Origin: an uncultured Alphaproteobacteria bacterium
GTDB taxonomy: Bacteria > Pseudomonadota > Alphaproteobacteria > Micavibrionales > Micavibrionaceae
Reading direction: 5' to 3'
DNA: 64,000 nucleotides
Assembly: GCA_937934135.1 (NCBI GenBank)
Contig: CALHAW010000023.1
Coordinates: 28,351-92,350, forward strand
Shown: positions 38,200 to 46,961 of the stretch, in pieces
How positions within the stretch are numbered: the stretch's first letter is position 1
How the letters are laid out: each line of letters begins with the position of its first letter
Translations under genes and position numbers: made by a program
The notes under the pieces: model-generated
Told to the model about the DNA's origin: nothing
Seen by the model: only the letters and a program-made list of their open reading frames with translations
Databases searched by the model: none

Positions 38200-38976
38200 A
38201 TGGATAACTGGTGGAAAAAACAAGAAATAGTAGAACAAATAACTGATTGGGCTTTTTCTTTAAATGACAGAGCTTCAAATCAACGTGTTTTATCGCTTGG
38301 CCAATCACCGTCATGGATTGTCGCTTGTCTTTCAATGATCAGGAAGATTGAAGGCCGAGCAGCAGGCGTAACTTATGTGCCTTTTACTGGTGCGTTTCTC
38401 AAAAGAGATAAGAATAATTGTTCAGAAAGAATGGAATTTAATATAAGATACAGTGACTTGCCAAAACCCGATCAAATAAATACCTATTTCAATTTTCTTG
38501 GTTTGTTAGAGGCGCAGCCACAGCAAATATTAAACTCTAATGATAGTATTATACTTGCGGAGATGATTAAGGGGGGAAACGGCTTAACGTCGTTCATGAA
38601 TCTTTGGCTTAACTTTCTTGAAGAAGATGAGCGTGAAAAATTTAAACAGTATGTTGAAACTCATATTTATGATACTGCGCCATCTGATAATAGAGATGAA
38701 ATTCTATTAGAAGCAGGAGATACTTTTAAGCTAGAACGTATTCCTTTAAATTCAAGGCAAGCTGAGATTATAGAGGGAATTACGCCCTTAAACATTGCAG
38801 AGAAAAGTTCTTCGAGGTTAGTTCCTATATATAGATTATCTGCAAGATATGAAGCAGAGCAATTAACGCTGATCCCTAATTTAAAGAATAGAAAAGAAAT
38901 CAAAGTTGCTTTGCATGAAGAAGTTCAAAGGACACTTCAAAGACATGAAACGTATCAAAGAATGCTTCGGCATTAA
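38200..38976 (+). CDS. Unrecognised protein, 258 residues
   Basis: I do not recognise this protein. It looks soluble, with no signal peptide or membrane helix. Residues 28-46 (QRVLSLGQSPSWIVACLSM) followed by TYVPFTGAF at about 58 form a strand-loop-helix that recalls a nucleotide- or phosphate-binding loop; this is only an impression. The rest is helical and charged, ending in a long helix (EIKVALHEEVQRTLQRHE). Codon use is more AT-rich than the neighbouring ftsK and ctaD, and it stands alone behind its own promoter with 21 bp to the convergent ftsK stop. It could be a horizontally acquired accessory gene. Confidence 0.8.
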   Translation: MDNWWKKQEIVEQITDWAFSLNDRASNQRVLSLGQSPSWIVACLSMIRKIEGRAAGVTYVPFTGAFLKRDKNNCSERMEFNIRYSDLPKPDQINTYFNFLGLLEAQPQQILNSNDSIILAEMIKGGNGLTSFMNLWLNFLEEDEREKFKQYVETHIYDTAPSDNRDEILLEAGDTFKLERIPLNSRQAEIIEGITPLNIAEKSSSRLVPIYRLSARYEAEQLTLIPNLKNRKEIKVALHEEVQRTLQRHETYQRMLRH

Positions 38977-38997
38977 ATTAAGTGTCTTAAATCTTAC

Positions 38998-41457
38998 TTA
39001 ACCCACATCGCTAAAGCCATCATCGCTCATGTCGCTGGCTAGGATTTCGCGTTTGCCGACATGATTAGCAGGGCCGATGACCCCTTGGCGTTCCATTTCC
39101 TCGACAATACGTGCGGCGCGGTTATAGCCGATTTGGAGGTAGCGCTGGACGAAGCTGGTGGAGGCTTTGCGCTCACGGGTGACGAGCGCCACGGCTTGAT
39201 CATAAAGCTCATCAACTTTTTCTTCACCGCCGCCTTCACCATACATGCCTGCAAGGCCTGCGCCTGTGATATCACCGCCGCCTTCTGTGACATCGTCGAG
39301 GTAGGCGGGTTCGCCCTGTGCTTTGAGGAAGTTGACGACGTTTTCTACATCTTCATCAGAAGAAAACGGGCCGTGTACGCGTTTAATTTGTCCACCAGCA
39401 GCCATATAGAGCATATCCCCCATGCCGAGCAGTTGTTCCGCGCCGCCTTCCCCAAGGATGGTGCGGGAATCAATTTTTGAGGTCACGGCAAAGGAAATAC
39501 GAGTGGGGAAGTTGGCCTTAATTACACCTGTGATCACATCCACGGAGGGGCGTTGTGTCGCCATGATGATATGAATACCAGCGGCACGCGCCATCTGGGC
39601 GAGGCGCTGGATCGTGGCCTCCACATCTTTACCCGCGACCAGCATGAGGTCGGCAAATTCATCGACGATCACGACGATATAGGGCAGGTCTGTCAGGTCG
39701 AGCGGTTGTTCTTCATGGACGGCCTTGCCTGTTTCAGGGTCAAAGCCTGTTTGGACTTTACGCATCAGGGCTTCGCCTTTTTTGCGGGCTTCGCCGAGGC
39801 GGGCATTATAGCCGTCAATATTACGTACACCTAGTTTGGACATGGCGCGGTAGCGTTCTTCCATTTCATTGACCAGCCATTTTAGCGCAACCACGGCTTT
39901 GCCCGGTTCTGTCACCACGGGGGAGAGAAGATGCGGGATATCATTATAGACAGACAGTTCCAACATTTTTGGATCAATCATAATGAAGCGGCATTTTTCA
40001 GGCGGTAGATTATAGAGGAGCGAGAGGATCATGGTGTTAACTCCGACAGATTTACCAGACCCCGTCGTTCCCGCAACAAGCAAATGCGGCATGCGGGCAA
40101 GGTCGGCAATGACCGGTTTACCGCCAATATCTTTCCCCAAAATCATGGGCAGTTTGGCTTGGGTTTTGGCGTAATCAGAGCTGCTGACCATTTCACGCAT
40201 ATAAACCGTTTGGCGGATTTGGTTAGGAATTTCGATCCCGATAACATTACGCCCCGGCACGACGGCGCACCGCACCGATATGGCAGACATGGAGCGGGCA
40301 ATATCATCGGCTAGTCCAATGACGCGGGAGGATTTTGTGCCAGGCGCAGGTTCAAGCTCATAGAGTGTGACAACGGGGCCGGGATGGATACTGACAATTT
40401 CCCCTTGGATGTTAAAATCTTGGAGGACATTTTGGAGTAGCTCTGCATTCATACGAAGGGCGTTTTCATCCATTTGGCCGACCTCATTATCGGCGGGGAC
40501 TTCTTGGAGGAGATCAATCGCGGGAAATTCCCATTCGCCGCCTTCAAAGAGGGGGAAGCGGTTTTGATGTCCTGCATTGGTGTCGCTGCTCATGGCTTCG
40601 GGCGCGATAACTTGAATGTTGGAGGTGTTGTTTATCGGGGCAGGTTCTTGTTTTTGAAGAATGGTTTCGGCGTTTGCGGGGGTTACCATTGGCGGCGGTG
40701 TTGGTTTTTTCACCCGTTTTAAGGTGGCTTTGGGTTTATAATCGGCATCGTTATATCGTTTGACCCAGTTATAAAAACCGATGGCTTGGTCTGCGACAAA
40801 AATACCCATCATAGAAAGGGCATACCATGTGATGGAGCGAAAATAGTTAAATTCCGCGCGGGTCACGGCGCAGGCAAAGGCCGTGATGGCAAGCGTCATG
40901 ACGGTGAACAGCAATGCGCCAATACTATATTCAAAGCCAAAACCGATACCGTGGAGAGTATCTGCGGCGGCCTGAAGAATATTTTGACCAGCGCTGCCGC
41001 CGGCGTAGCTTTGAGGGAGCCAATCACCGCTGGGGATTCTGGCAGTGGCGGCGGCACCTGTGAAAAGAGCCAGTATGAGCGCGACGATACGGCTCCAGAA
41101 AAGTGGTAATCTACGGCGTTTTATGAGGCTTCCCCCCCAAACAAAGAAAATCACGCTGATCAGGAAAGAAGCTGCGCCGAAAATTTGTAGTGTTAAATCA
41201 GAAAACCGCGCCCCCGTGGAGCCGAGCCAGTTATCAACCCCTTGCGTTTGTGATGTGGCGACGTTGAAAGATGGGTCGGCGGCATTATAACTGATGAGAG
41301 CAAGTAAAGCGCCCAAACCAAGAAGGATAAAAAATAAACCCACCCCATCAACAATACGGCGTGCCAAAAAGGCCTGAAATTGTTCAGGGAGGAGTTTGGC
41401 CAAAAAGCCTTGGTTCTTTTTTTTGATTTTGTATTTTTTCTTAGATTGGCGCGCCAT
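38998..41457 (-). CDS. ftsK: DNA translocase FtsK/SpoIIIE
   Basis: A protein of 819 residues. Four membrane helices in the first ~215 residues are followed by a Pro-rich linker (much shorter than in E. coli), the alpha/beta motor domain with Walker A AGTTGSGKSVGVN (about residue 465), Walker B IVVIVDEFADLM and the C-terminal winged-helix gamma domain (TSFVQRYLQIGYNRAARIVEEME) that reads KOPS sites. It segregates chromosome termini at the division septum. No ribosome-binding site is evident before the ATG. Confidence 0.95.
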   Translation of the reverse strand: MARQSKKKYKIKKKNQGFLAKLLPEQFQAFLARRIVDGVGLFFILLGLGALLALISYNAADPSFNVATSQTQGVDNWLGSTGARFSDLTLQIFGAASFLISVIFFVWGGSLIKRRRLPLFWSRIVALILALFTGAAATARIPSGDWLPQSYAGGSAGQNILQAAADTLHGIGFGFEYSIGALLFTVMTLAITAFACAVTRAEFNYFRSITWYALSMMGIFVADQAIGFYNWVKRYNDADYKPKATLKRVKKPTPPPMVTPANAETILQKQEPAPINNTSNIQVIAPEAMSSDTNAGHQNRFPLFEGGEWEFPAIDLLQEVPADNEVGQMDENALRMNAELLQNVLQDFNIQGEIVSIHPGPVVTLYELEPAPGTKSSRVIGLADDIARSMSAISVRCAVVPGRNVIGIEIPNQIRQTVYMREMVSSSDYAKTQAKLPMILGKDIGGKPVIADLARMPHLLVAGTTGSGKSVGVNTMILSLLYNLPPEKCRFIMIDPKMLELSVYNDIPHLLSPVVTEPGKAVVALKWLVNEMEERYRAMSKLGVRNIDGYNARLGEARKKGEALMRKVQTGFDPETGKAVHEEQPLDLTDLPYIVVIVDEFADLMLVAGKDVEATIQRLAQMARAAGIHIIMATQRPSVDVITGVIKANFPTRISFAVTSKIDSRTILGEGGAEQLLGMGDMLYMAAGGQIKRVHGPFSSDEDVENVVNFLKAQGEPAYLDDVTEGGGDITGAGLAGMYGEGGGEEKVDELYDQAVALVTRERKASTSFVQRYLQIGYNRAARIVEEMERQGVIGPANHVGKREILASDMSDDGFSDVG

Positions 41458-41631
41458 GATATTTTACCGAGTTATTTTTTAGTGATGGTGAGATCGAATG
41501 AATTTTCGAAAAGAAGAGAGTTTTTGATAGAGAATCAAAAGAATTATTTAAAATAAGTGTATATGTTTCGTTATTTAAATACAAGAAAAGCCTTGGTTGT
41601 GCTTGATTTGAGGAGGTTGATTGAATCTTGT

Positions 41632-41646
41632 TAACGCTTCGTTAAC
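41632..41646 (+). promoter_or_regulatory. CtrA-binding box (TTAA-N7-TTAA)
   Basis: TTAA, CGCTTCG, TTAA, extended on both sides to the perfect dyad GTTAACG-CTT-CGTTAAC (41631-41647). This is an exact match to the CtrA consensus of Alphaproteobacteria. It lies 45 bp upstream of the gene at 41692 and about 175 bp upstream of the divergent ftsK start. Direct CtrA binding is inferred. Confidence 0.65.
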
Positions 41647-41691
41647 CTTTTATGCGTAAAAGTAGGAGAAGGTTTAACGGAGATCCCTTCA

Positions 41692-42024
41692 ATGAGTGTT
41701 GCAACAGCATCGCCACAAGCAGAATATATTATCTACGCCTATCAAGATTTTGAGGTGGGGCGTGTGGGCCATAATAAATGGCAGGTTTTATCTGTTGTAC
41801 CAGAGCAAGGGCAAGCGATGAAAACCGCGCATCATTTTTATCAATCCAACGATTATAAAAAGATTGAAGTGAAAAAGAAAATTTTTGATCAGCAATCAAA
41901 GCGATATATCGCCAGCACGCTTAAAACATTAGAAAAGAAAAGTTATGGGTCAATGTGGCTTGCGGGCATGTTCACGGCCCTTACCTTATTGCCTGCGTTG
42001 TTTTTCGTGTTTAACGGGCTTTGA
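41692..42024 (+). CDS. Small membrane-anchored protein of unknown function under a CtrA box
   Basis: A 110-residue protein with a soluble N-terminal ~85 residues (AEYIIYAYQDFEVGRVGHNKWQ in part, a beta-rich start) and one C-terminal membrane helix (about 87-107, WLAGMFTALTLLPALFFVF), so a tail-anchored topology is likely. GGAG lies 9 nt before the ATG. The perfect CtrA box 45 bp upstream suggests cell-cycle-controlled expression. No known domain is recognised. Confidence 0.8.
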   Translation: MSVATASPQAEYIIYAYQDFEVGRVGHNKWQVLSVVPEQGQAMKTAHHFYQSNDYKKIEVKKKIFDQQSKRYIASTLKTLEKKSYGSMWLAGMFTALTLLPALFFVFNGL

Positions 42025-42072
42025 TTTAGCGGATTCTAAGCGCTAGAACACTAACCTTTTATAATCCAAAAA

Positions 42073-42255
42073 TTATTGTTGTTCTTCTTCAATCTGCCCG
42101 TTCGGATCAGTTTCGACTAAATCAGCGACCTGTTCAAAGACATCGGCATTTTCGTCCATTTGTTCTTTTAATGGTGGGTTTTGTTCTGCGATTGTTTTGA
42201 AGAAAGTAGCGGCATCACGAAGAAGCTTCGCGGCGAGTTCAGAATGAGAGGGCAT
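42073..42255 (-). CDS. Conserved-looking 60-residue acidic protein
   Basis: The protein begins MPSHSELAAKLLRDAATFF and contains EQNPPLKEQMDENADVFEQV; it is helical and strongly acidic at the end. Composition, an AGGA ribosome-binding tract before the ATG and sitting clear of other genes on both sides support a real gene. It resembles short uncharacterised alphaproteobacterial proteins with the same HSELAxKLLRDA start, from memory only. Function unknown. Confidence 0.7.
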   Translation of the reverse strand: MPSHSELAAKLLRDAATFFKTIAEQNPPLKEQMDENADVFEQVADLVETDPNGQIEEEQQ

Positions 42256-42358
42256 AGGAAATCCTTATTTTTTTTGGTCGTTGTTGTTTTTCGCTTATTC
42301 TATTCCCACTTTACCATAGAGGGTTTTCGTTAGGCAATTATTCTTCCTAATTATTTTT

Positions 42359-43201
42359 TTAGGCGGACTTTAGGCGAAAATTATGCGCTTCGTAAGTGCC
42401 GAGGATTTGAACATCTTTGGCGAAAAAGCCAAGCTCTTCCATGGCGAGTTGTAGGGGGCGTTCTTCGGGGTGGCCCATGACATCGGCGTAAAATTGCGCT
42501 GCTTGGAAATTCTCATCAACGTAGGATTCAAGCTTTGTCATGTTGATGCTGTTGGTTGCAAAGCCGCCTAAACCCTTATAGAGCGCGGCGGGGATGTTAC
42601 GTACGCCAAAAAAGAAGCTGGTGATATAGGTTTTGTTTAGATCATGGGCGGGGATGTCTGCATCACGGGCAAGGAAGATAAAGCGTGTTGTATTGTGATT
42701 GGCGTCTTGGATATCTTCTTTTAGGATATCCATGTCATAGATTTCTGCCGCCAAGGTTGAGGCAATGGCGGCCTGCGTTGGATCACCAATTTTGATGATA
42801 TCGCGTGCGGCGCCCGCCGTATCGGCGCGGACATGTTGTTTTAAACCCATATCAGCGATAATTTTCTGACATTGGGGAAGGGCGTGAATATGGCTGTGAA
42901 TATCAGTTATTTGATCAAGTTGTGCGCCTTTAACCCCCAAAAGAGCGTGACGAATAGGCAAGAAGGTTTCACCGATGATATGGAGGCCGCTTTGGGGAAG
43001 GAGGCGATGCACATCGGCCACACGCCCCGCCAATGTGTTATCAATGGCAATAATTGATAAATCTGTCTCCCCCTTTTTGGTGGAGTCAAAAGCCTCTACA
43101 AATGTTTCACAAGGGATTGTTTTGGCGTCTGAAAACACTTCCAGTGCGGCTTGCTCGTGATAGGCGCCATGTTGTCCTTGGAATGCGATTGTCTTGCTCA
43201 T
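42359..43201 (-). CDS. pheA: Prephenate dehydratase
   Basis: A protein of 280 residues. The dehydratase domain (1-175) shows IAFQGQHGAYHEQAA, IAIDNTLAGRVADVH and the catalytic NTTRFIFLA; the ACT regulatory domain (about 195-275) shows NIPAALYKGLGGFATNSINMTKLESY, which binds phenylalanine in relatives. It converts prephenate to phenylpyruvate. There is no chorismate mutase domain. The alphaproteobacterial ESY replaces the ESRP of E. coli. Stand-alone gene, divergent from the cytochrome c gene. Confidence 0.95.
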   Translation of the reverse strand: MSKTIAFQGQHGAYHEQAALEVFSDAKTIPCETFVEAFDSTKKGETDLSIIAIDNTLAGRVADVHRLLPQSGLHIIGETFLPIRHALLGVKGAQLDQITDIHSHIHALPQCQKIIADMGLKQHVRADTAGAARDIIKIGDPTQAAIASTLAAEIYDMDILKEDIQDANHNTTRFIFLARDADIPAHDLNKTYITSFFFGVRNIPAALYKGLGGFATNSINMTKLESYVDENFQAAQFYADVMGHPEERPLQLAMEELGFFAKDVQILGTYEAHNFRLKSA

Positions 43202-43317
43202 GTGTTCTTCTCGTATTTCTTGCTTGATTTTTATTGCGGGTAAAACTAAACCCTACTAAATTGGTTTTGTCGAATATTTTCGCACAGCGATTAAAAATAG
43301 AGATTAGGTGTCTTCAA

Positions 43318-43923
43318 ATGGGTGGTATGGAATTTAACAAAATTTTCGCGGCAGTGCTTGTTGCCGGTCTTATAGCGATGTTATCAGGCTTTGTTGCTGA
43401 AAAGCTAACGCATCCGCATAAATTGAAAGAAGATGCGTATCCCGTCGAAGCCTTAGAGGCGGCAGCAGGGGGCGGACAAAAAGAAAAATTAGCCGAGCCG
43501 ATTTTGGCGATGTTAGCAGAAGCCGACATTGTGCGCGGACAAAAAGTATCAAAAGCCTGCGCGGCCTGTCATAGTTTTGACAAGGGCGGTAAAAATGGCG
43601 TGGGTCCTGCGCTTTGGGATATTGTGGGTAAGCCAAAGCAGGCTGTTGGTGGATTTGTTTATTCTGGCGTATTGAATGAAAATGGTGGGAATGTCTGGAA
43701 TTATGAGGAATTAAACAAATTTCTTTGGAAGCCAAAGAAATATGCACCAGGTACAAAGATGAGTTATGTCGGTTTAAAAAAGCCTGAAGACCGCGCTGCG
43801 CTTATTGCGTATTTACGTACGCTTTCTGGTAGTCCGAAGGCGTTGCCTTCTGCTTCACATATTGCTGCCGAAGCGGCAGCGCTTGCCCCGAAAGAAGAAG
43901 CGCCTGAGGCGGCGGTGCATTAA
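43318..43923 (+). CDS. Membrane-anchored class I cytochrome c (CycM-like)
   Basis: A 201-residue protein with an uncleaved N-terminal membrane helix (about 7-28), a short linker, and a mitochondrial-type cytochrome c domain. Heme is held by Cys81, Cys84 and His85 (KACAACHSF) and by Met148 in PGTKMSYVGLKK. A Pro/Ala-rich tail follows. Such proteins pass electrons from bc1 to the aa3 oxidase, whose subunits are encoded 6 kb upstream. The start at 43318 is chosen because AGGTG lies 8 nt upstream. It is a likely client of the System II maturation operon. Confidence 0.92.
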   Translation: MGGMEFNKIFAAVLVAGLIAMLSGFVAEKLTHPHKLKEDAYPVEALEAAAGGGQKEKLAEPILAMLAEADIVRGQKVSKACAACHSFDKGGKNGVGPALWDIVGKPKQAVGGFVYSGVLNENGGNVWNYEELNKFLWKPKKYAPGTKMSYVGLKKPEDRAALIAYLRTLSGSPKALPSASHIAAEAAALAPKEEAPEAAVH

Positions 43924-43956
43924 GCCAAAGAGCGGCAATAAAAGATTTTAAGGGTG

Positions 43957-44406
43957 TTAAGCCTTTTTCTCCCATTTTCCTGATTCTGATTGGTGCCAAT
44001 AAGTGACATCATGCCCTGCGGCGGTGTATTCCTTCCAACGGGTTCTGGCGGCGGCGATGGCGTTATCATCATGTCCATTAAGCATTTCACAACATAGATT
44101 GTACGTGTCTAAATTCTCTTCTGTTTCTCCTTGGGTCAGGATGAGGATTTTGGCTTCATTCTCATTGTCATCTTTATCGGTTAACCAGATGGGTTGTTTT
44201 GCGGCCTGTCCATTTTTGGTGCTGCCATGGGGTAGGAATTTATTAGGATTATAAGACCATAAATGGGTATTCATCCGCTCAACTTCGCTCATGTTATTGA
44301 GTTTAACCAATATATGTTGGTTAGAAGCGTACGCCTTTTCAAGGATAAGGGGGAGTGCCTGATCAAGGGTTTGTTTTTGTAAGTGATAGAAGCGAATTTC
44401 GGTCAT
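43957..44406 (-). CDS. holC: DNA polymerase III subunit chi
   Basis: A 149-residue HolC-family protein: IRFYHLQKQTLDQALPLILEK at the start, HLWSYNPNKFLPHGS and PIWLTDKDDNENEA in the middle, then RWKEYTAAGHDVTYWHQ at the end. The chi subunit links the clamp loader to single-strand binding protein. The order pepA-(kamA-like)-holC beside divergent lptF-lptG recalls the pepA-holC arrangement of many proteobacteria. No good ribosome-binding site is seen, only a 6-bp gap after the radical SAM gene. Confidence 0.9.
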   Translation of the reverse strand: MTEIRFYHLQKQTLDQALPLILEKAYASNQHILVKLNNMSEVERMNTHLWSYNPNKFLPHGSTKNGQAAKQPIWLTDKDDNENEAKILILTQGETEENLDTYNLCCEMLNGHDDNAIAAARTRWKEYTAAGHDVTYWHQSESGKWEKKA

Positions 44407-44412
44407 AATAAA

Positions 44413-45375
44413 TCAATCATGGTATATATGATCTTGTTGATCATGGTCACAAACAATATGCGTATTGGTAAGGCCAAGTGTCAAGTAAGTGGGATTAAGT
44501 GGCACTTTGCCGTAGCCGCCGGGTATATCAAGGATATAAGTGGGCATAGCAATACCGCTGATTTTCTTTTTTAGGGCGCGGTATAAGTCTTGCCCCTCTT
44601 GTAGGCGTACACGGAAATATTCTGTTCCCGGTGCATGATCAAGATGGTGTAAGTAATAAGGTTTGACGCGATTTCGTATGAGCGTACGGAAAAGATTTTC
44701 TAAGGCTTCGACGCTGTTATTCACTCCCTTTAGTAAGACGGATTGGGAGAGGAGTATAATAGCGTTGTCAGAGAGTTTTTTTAAAACATGCTCTATGTCC
44801 TGATTAATCTCTTGGGCATGATTAACGTGAAGCACCATATAAATTGGTTTTTTCATTGCGCCAAGGATTGAGAGGAGTTCTTCATCAATACGTGCTGGAT
44901 TTATAATGGGTGTACGTGTATGGATGCGGATATTATCAAGATGTTCTATCGCATCTAATTTAGTTAAAAGATCCTTGAGTCTACGATTTGATAGGGTGAG
45001 AGGGTCACCGCCGCTTAAGATAATTTCATAGATTTCAGAATGCGTACGGATGTACTTAAGGGCGTGATCGATGGTTTCTTTTTTAAGGACGCCTTTGCCC
45101 TGACCGACCATTTCTTTACGGAAACAAAAACGGCAATAAGCCGCGCAAATATCTGTAATTTTTAAAAGCGCACGATGGGGATAGCGATGTACTAATCCCG
45201 GTATAACCGTATGTGTTTCATCGCCGATAGGGTCGGAATTGTCTTTATCATTCGCAATTTTTTCTGCTGCAGAAGGGATATATTGAAGAGCAACGGGGTC
45301 TGTCATGCTGTCTGATTGAATAGTCTTTATGATTTGGTCAGACAGGGTAAAATCAGATTTTAAGGTTTGTGTCAT
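44413..45375 (-). CDS. Lysine 2,3-aminomutase-like radical SAM protein (KamA/EpmB group)
   Basis: A protein of 320 residues. Cys77, Cys81 and Cys84 in ICAAYCRFCFRK bind the SAM cluster; HTRTPIINPARI and YYLHHLDHAPGTEYFRV are family blocks; the PLP lysine is in IPGGYGKVPLNP. The short length, without the extra C-terminal domain of catabolic KamA (about 416 residues), fits EpmB, which makes beta-lysine for elongation factor P. No epmA or efp is in the window, so the target is open. It overlaps pepA by 4 bp and is 6 bp from holC. Confidence 0.88.
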   Translation of the reverse strand: MTQTLKSDFTLSDQIIKTIQSDSMTDPVALQYIPSAAEKIANDKDNSDPIGDETHTVIPGLVHRYPHRALLKITDICAAYCRFCFRKEMVGQGKGVLKKETIDHALKYIRTHSEIYEIILSGGDPLTLSNRRLKDLLTKLDAIEHLDNIRIHTRTPIINPARIDEELLSILGAMKKPIYMVLHVNHAQEINQDIEHVLKKLSDNAIILLSQSVLLKGVNNSVEALENLFRTLIRNRVKPYYLHHLDHAPGTEYFRVRLQEGQDLYRALKKKISGIAMPTYILDIPGGYGKVPLNPTYLTLGLTNTHIVCDHDQQDHIYHD

Positions 45376-46862
45376 TTTTCAAAGTTATTCTGAATCAAAT
45401 CATCAAGGGCGCGAACGCCAAATCCCGTACCGCCCTTTGGTGTTGTGGGCTTGTCTGTTTTCCACCATGCGGTGCCAGCAATATCAATATGCGCCCATTT
45501 TACACCGTCATCGATGAAATGTTCCAAGAAACCTGCGGCAGAACAAGATCCGCCATAGCTGGTTCCGAGGTTCTTAAGATCGGCAACGTCGCTTTCCATT
45601 TCTTTTCTGTACGCTTCATCAAGAGGCATGCGCCAGAATTTTTCACCTGTATTATGGCTAGATTTTTCAATTTGCTTCCAAAGGTCATTATCATTGGCAA
45701 ATGCCCCGCAATATTCAAGCCCCAGCGCCACCATGATGGCACCCGTTAAGGTCGCTAGATCAATGATAACTTCTGGTTTATATTTTTGCTGTACGTATGT
45801 GAGGATATCCGCCAGCACAAGGCGGCCTTCGGCATCTGTGTTGAGGACTTCGATTGTTTTACCCGCATGAGAGGTGATGACATCCCCCGGTCTGTAGGCG
45901 TTACTGGAGGGCATGTTTTCAACGAGACCGACAATACCGATTGCGTTGACTTTTGCTTTGCGTCCTGCCAGCGCCTTGATCGTGCCGACAACAGCGGCCG
46001 AACCACCCATATCCATTTTCATTTGATCCATGTTTGGGCCAGGTTTAAGGGAGATACCGCCTGTATCAAAAGTTACGCCTTTCCCAACGAGGGCAATGGG
46101 CGCTTTTTTGGTTTTGGTATCACCATCCCAGCGCATGATGGCCACCTGTGATTCACAGGCAGACCCCTGACCCACCGCCAAAAGTGCGCCAAAGCCAAGT
46201 TTTTCCATTTGTTTTTCACCAAGGATTGTGATGTCAACGCCGAGCGGTTTGAGTTCATCCTTAATGCGTTGTACGTAGCTTTTGGGGTAGAGCATATTTG
46301 GTGGTTCATTCACTAAATCACGGGCAAGGCATACACCATCGGCAATGGCCATGTACGCCTTATGTAGTTTTTTGGCGTCATTGTCTTTTTCTGAGGTGAT
46401 GGTGACTGATTTAAGAGTTTTCGCTGTTTTGTCTTTTTTACTTTTATAGTGTTCAAAATTATAAGCGGCGAGTTGTAGCCCCATACCGAAATGCGCGGCG
46501 GCGTCTTCTTTTTTAAGGCCAGAAGCGGTTTTAATCCCGTCCATGTTGATTGTAACGTGCGCTGTGCCTGCGGATTTAAGGTGCGTGAAGAGCTTTCCTG
46601 CCATTGTTTCAAAGGCAAGACCATCAGATTGCGCCGCATCCCCCGTCCCAAGCAGTATGATCTTTGATTTCGCATTATTTAATGCCAGGGTTTGACCAGA
46701 TTTACCCGTAAATTGCGCATTGTTTTTTAAGGTAGCTGAAAGGGCATATTTTTTATCCGCTTTTTTCGCGCCAGTGCTTAATTTATTTCCTTCGTTGATG
46801 AGGAAGATAAGCGTGTCTGATTTTGGATTGGGTTTGGTATTGAATTTGATTGAAAAGGCCAT
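45372..46862 (-). CDS. pepA: Leucyl aminopeptidase (M17)
   Basis: A protein of 496 residues. The N-terminal macro-like domain (1-170) precedes the catalytic M17 domain with metal ligands in LVGKGVTFDTGGISLKPG (Lys, Asp), MKMDMGGSAAVVGT and the signature NTDAEGRLVLADIL. It is a hexameric di-metal aminopeptidase in the cytoplasm. First gene of the pepA-kamA-holC unit; 99 bp separate it from the divergent lptF. Confidence 0.95.
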   Translation of the reverse strand: MAFSIKFNTKPNPKSDTLIFLINEGNKLSTGAKKADKKYALSATLKNNAQFTGKSGQTLALNNAKSKIILLGTGDAAQSDGLAFETMAGKLFTHLKSAGTAHVTINMDGIKTASGLKKEDAAAHFGMGLQLAAYNFEHYKSKKDKTAKTLKSVTITSEKDNDAKKLHKAYMAIADGVCLARDLVNEPPNMLYPKSYVQRIKDELKPLGVDITILGEKQMEKLGFGALLAVGQGSACESQVAIMRWDGDTKTKKAPIALVGKGVTFDTGGISLKPGPNMDQMKMDMGGSAAVVGTIKALAGRKAKVNAIGIVGLVENMPSSNAYRPGDVITSHAGKTIEVLNTDAEGRLVLADILTYVQQKYKPEVIIDLATLTGAIMVALGLEYCGAFANDNDLWKQIEKSSHNTGEKFWRMPLDEAYRKEMESDVADLKNLGTSYGGSCSAAGFLEHFIDDGVKWAHIDIAGTAWWKTDKPTTPKGGTGFGVRALDDLIQNNFEK

Positions 46863-46910
46863 GATCTGTGTTTTGTTCCTGTTTTATTTTCGTGTCTTAT
46901 TTAGCGTGTT

Positions 46911-46941
46911 TTGTTTTTGATCTTTGAAATATTTTTATAAT
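46911..46941 (+). promoter_or_regulatory. Putative lptF promoter
   Basis: TTGTTT (46911-46916), 19 bp, consensus TATAAT (46936-46941), followed by the small dyad AATGC-gataa-GCATT. The ATG at 46962 is 20 nt downstream. Spacer length is not ideal. Confidence 0.3.
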
Positions 46942-46961
46942 AATGCGATAAGCATTTTATA

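Noticed and set aside
45786..46151. Plus-strand open frame of 121 codons opposite pepA
   Set aside because: Shadow of the strongly conserved pepA coding sequence.
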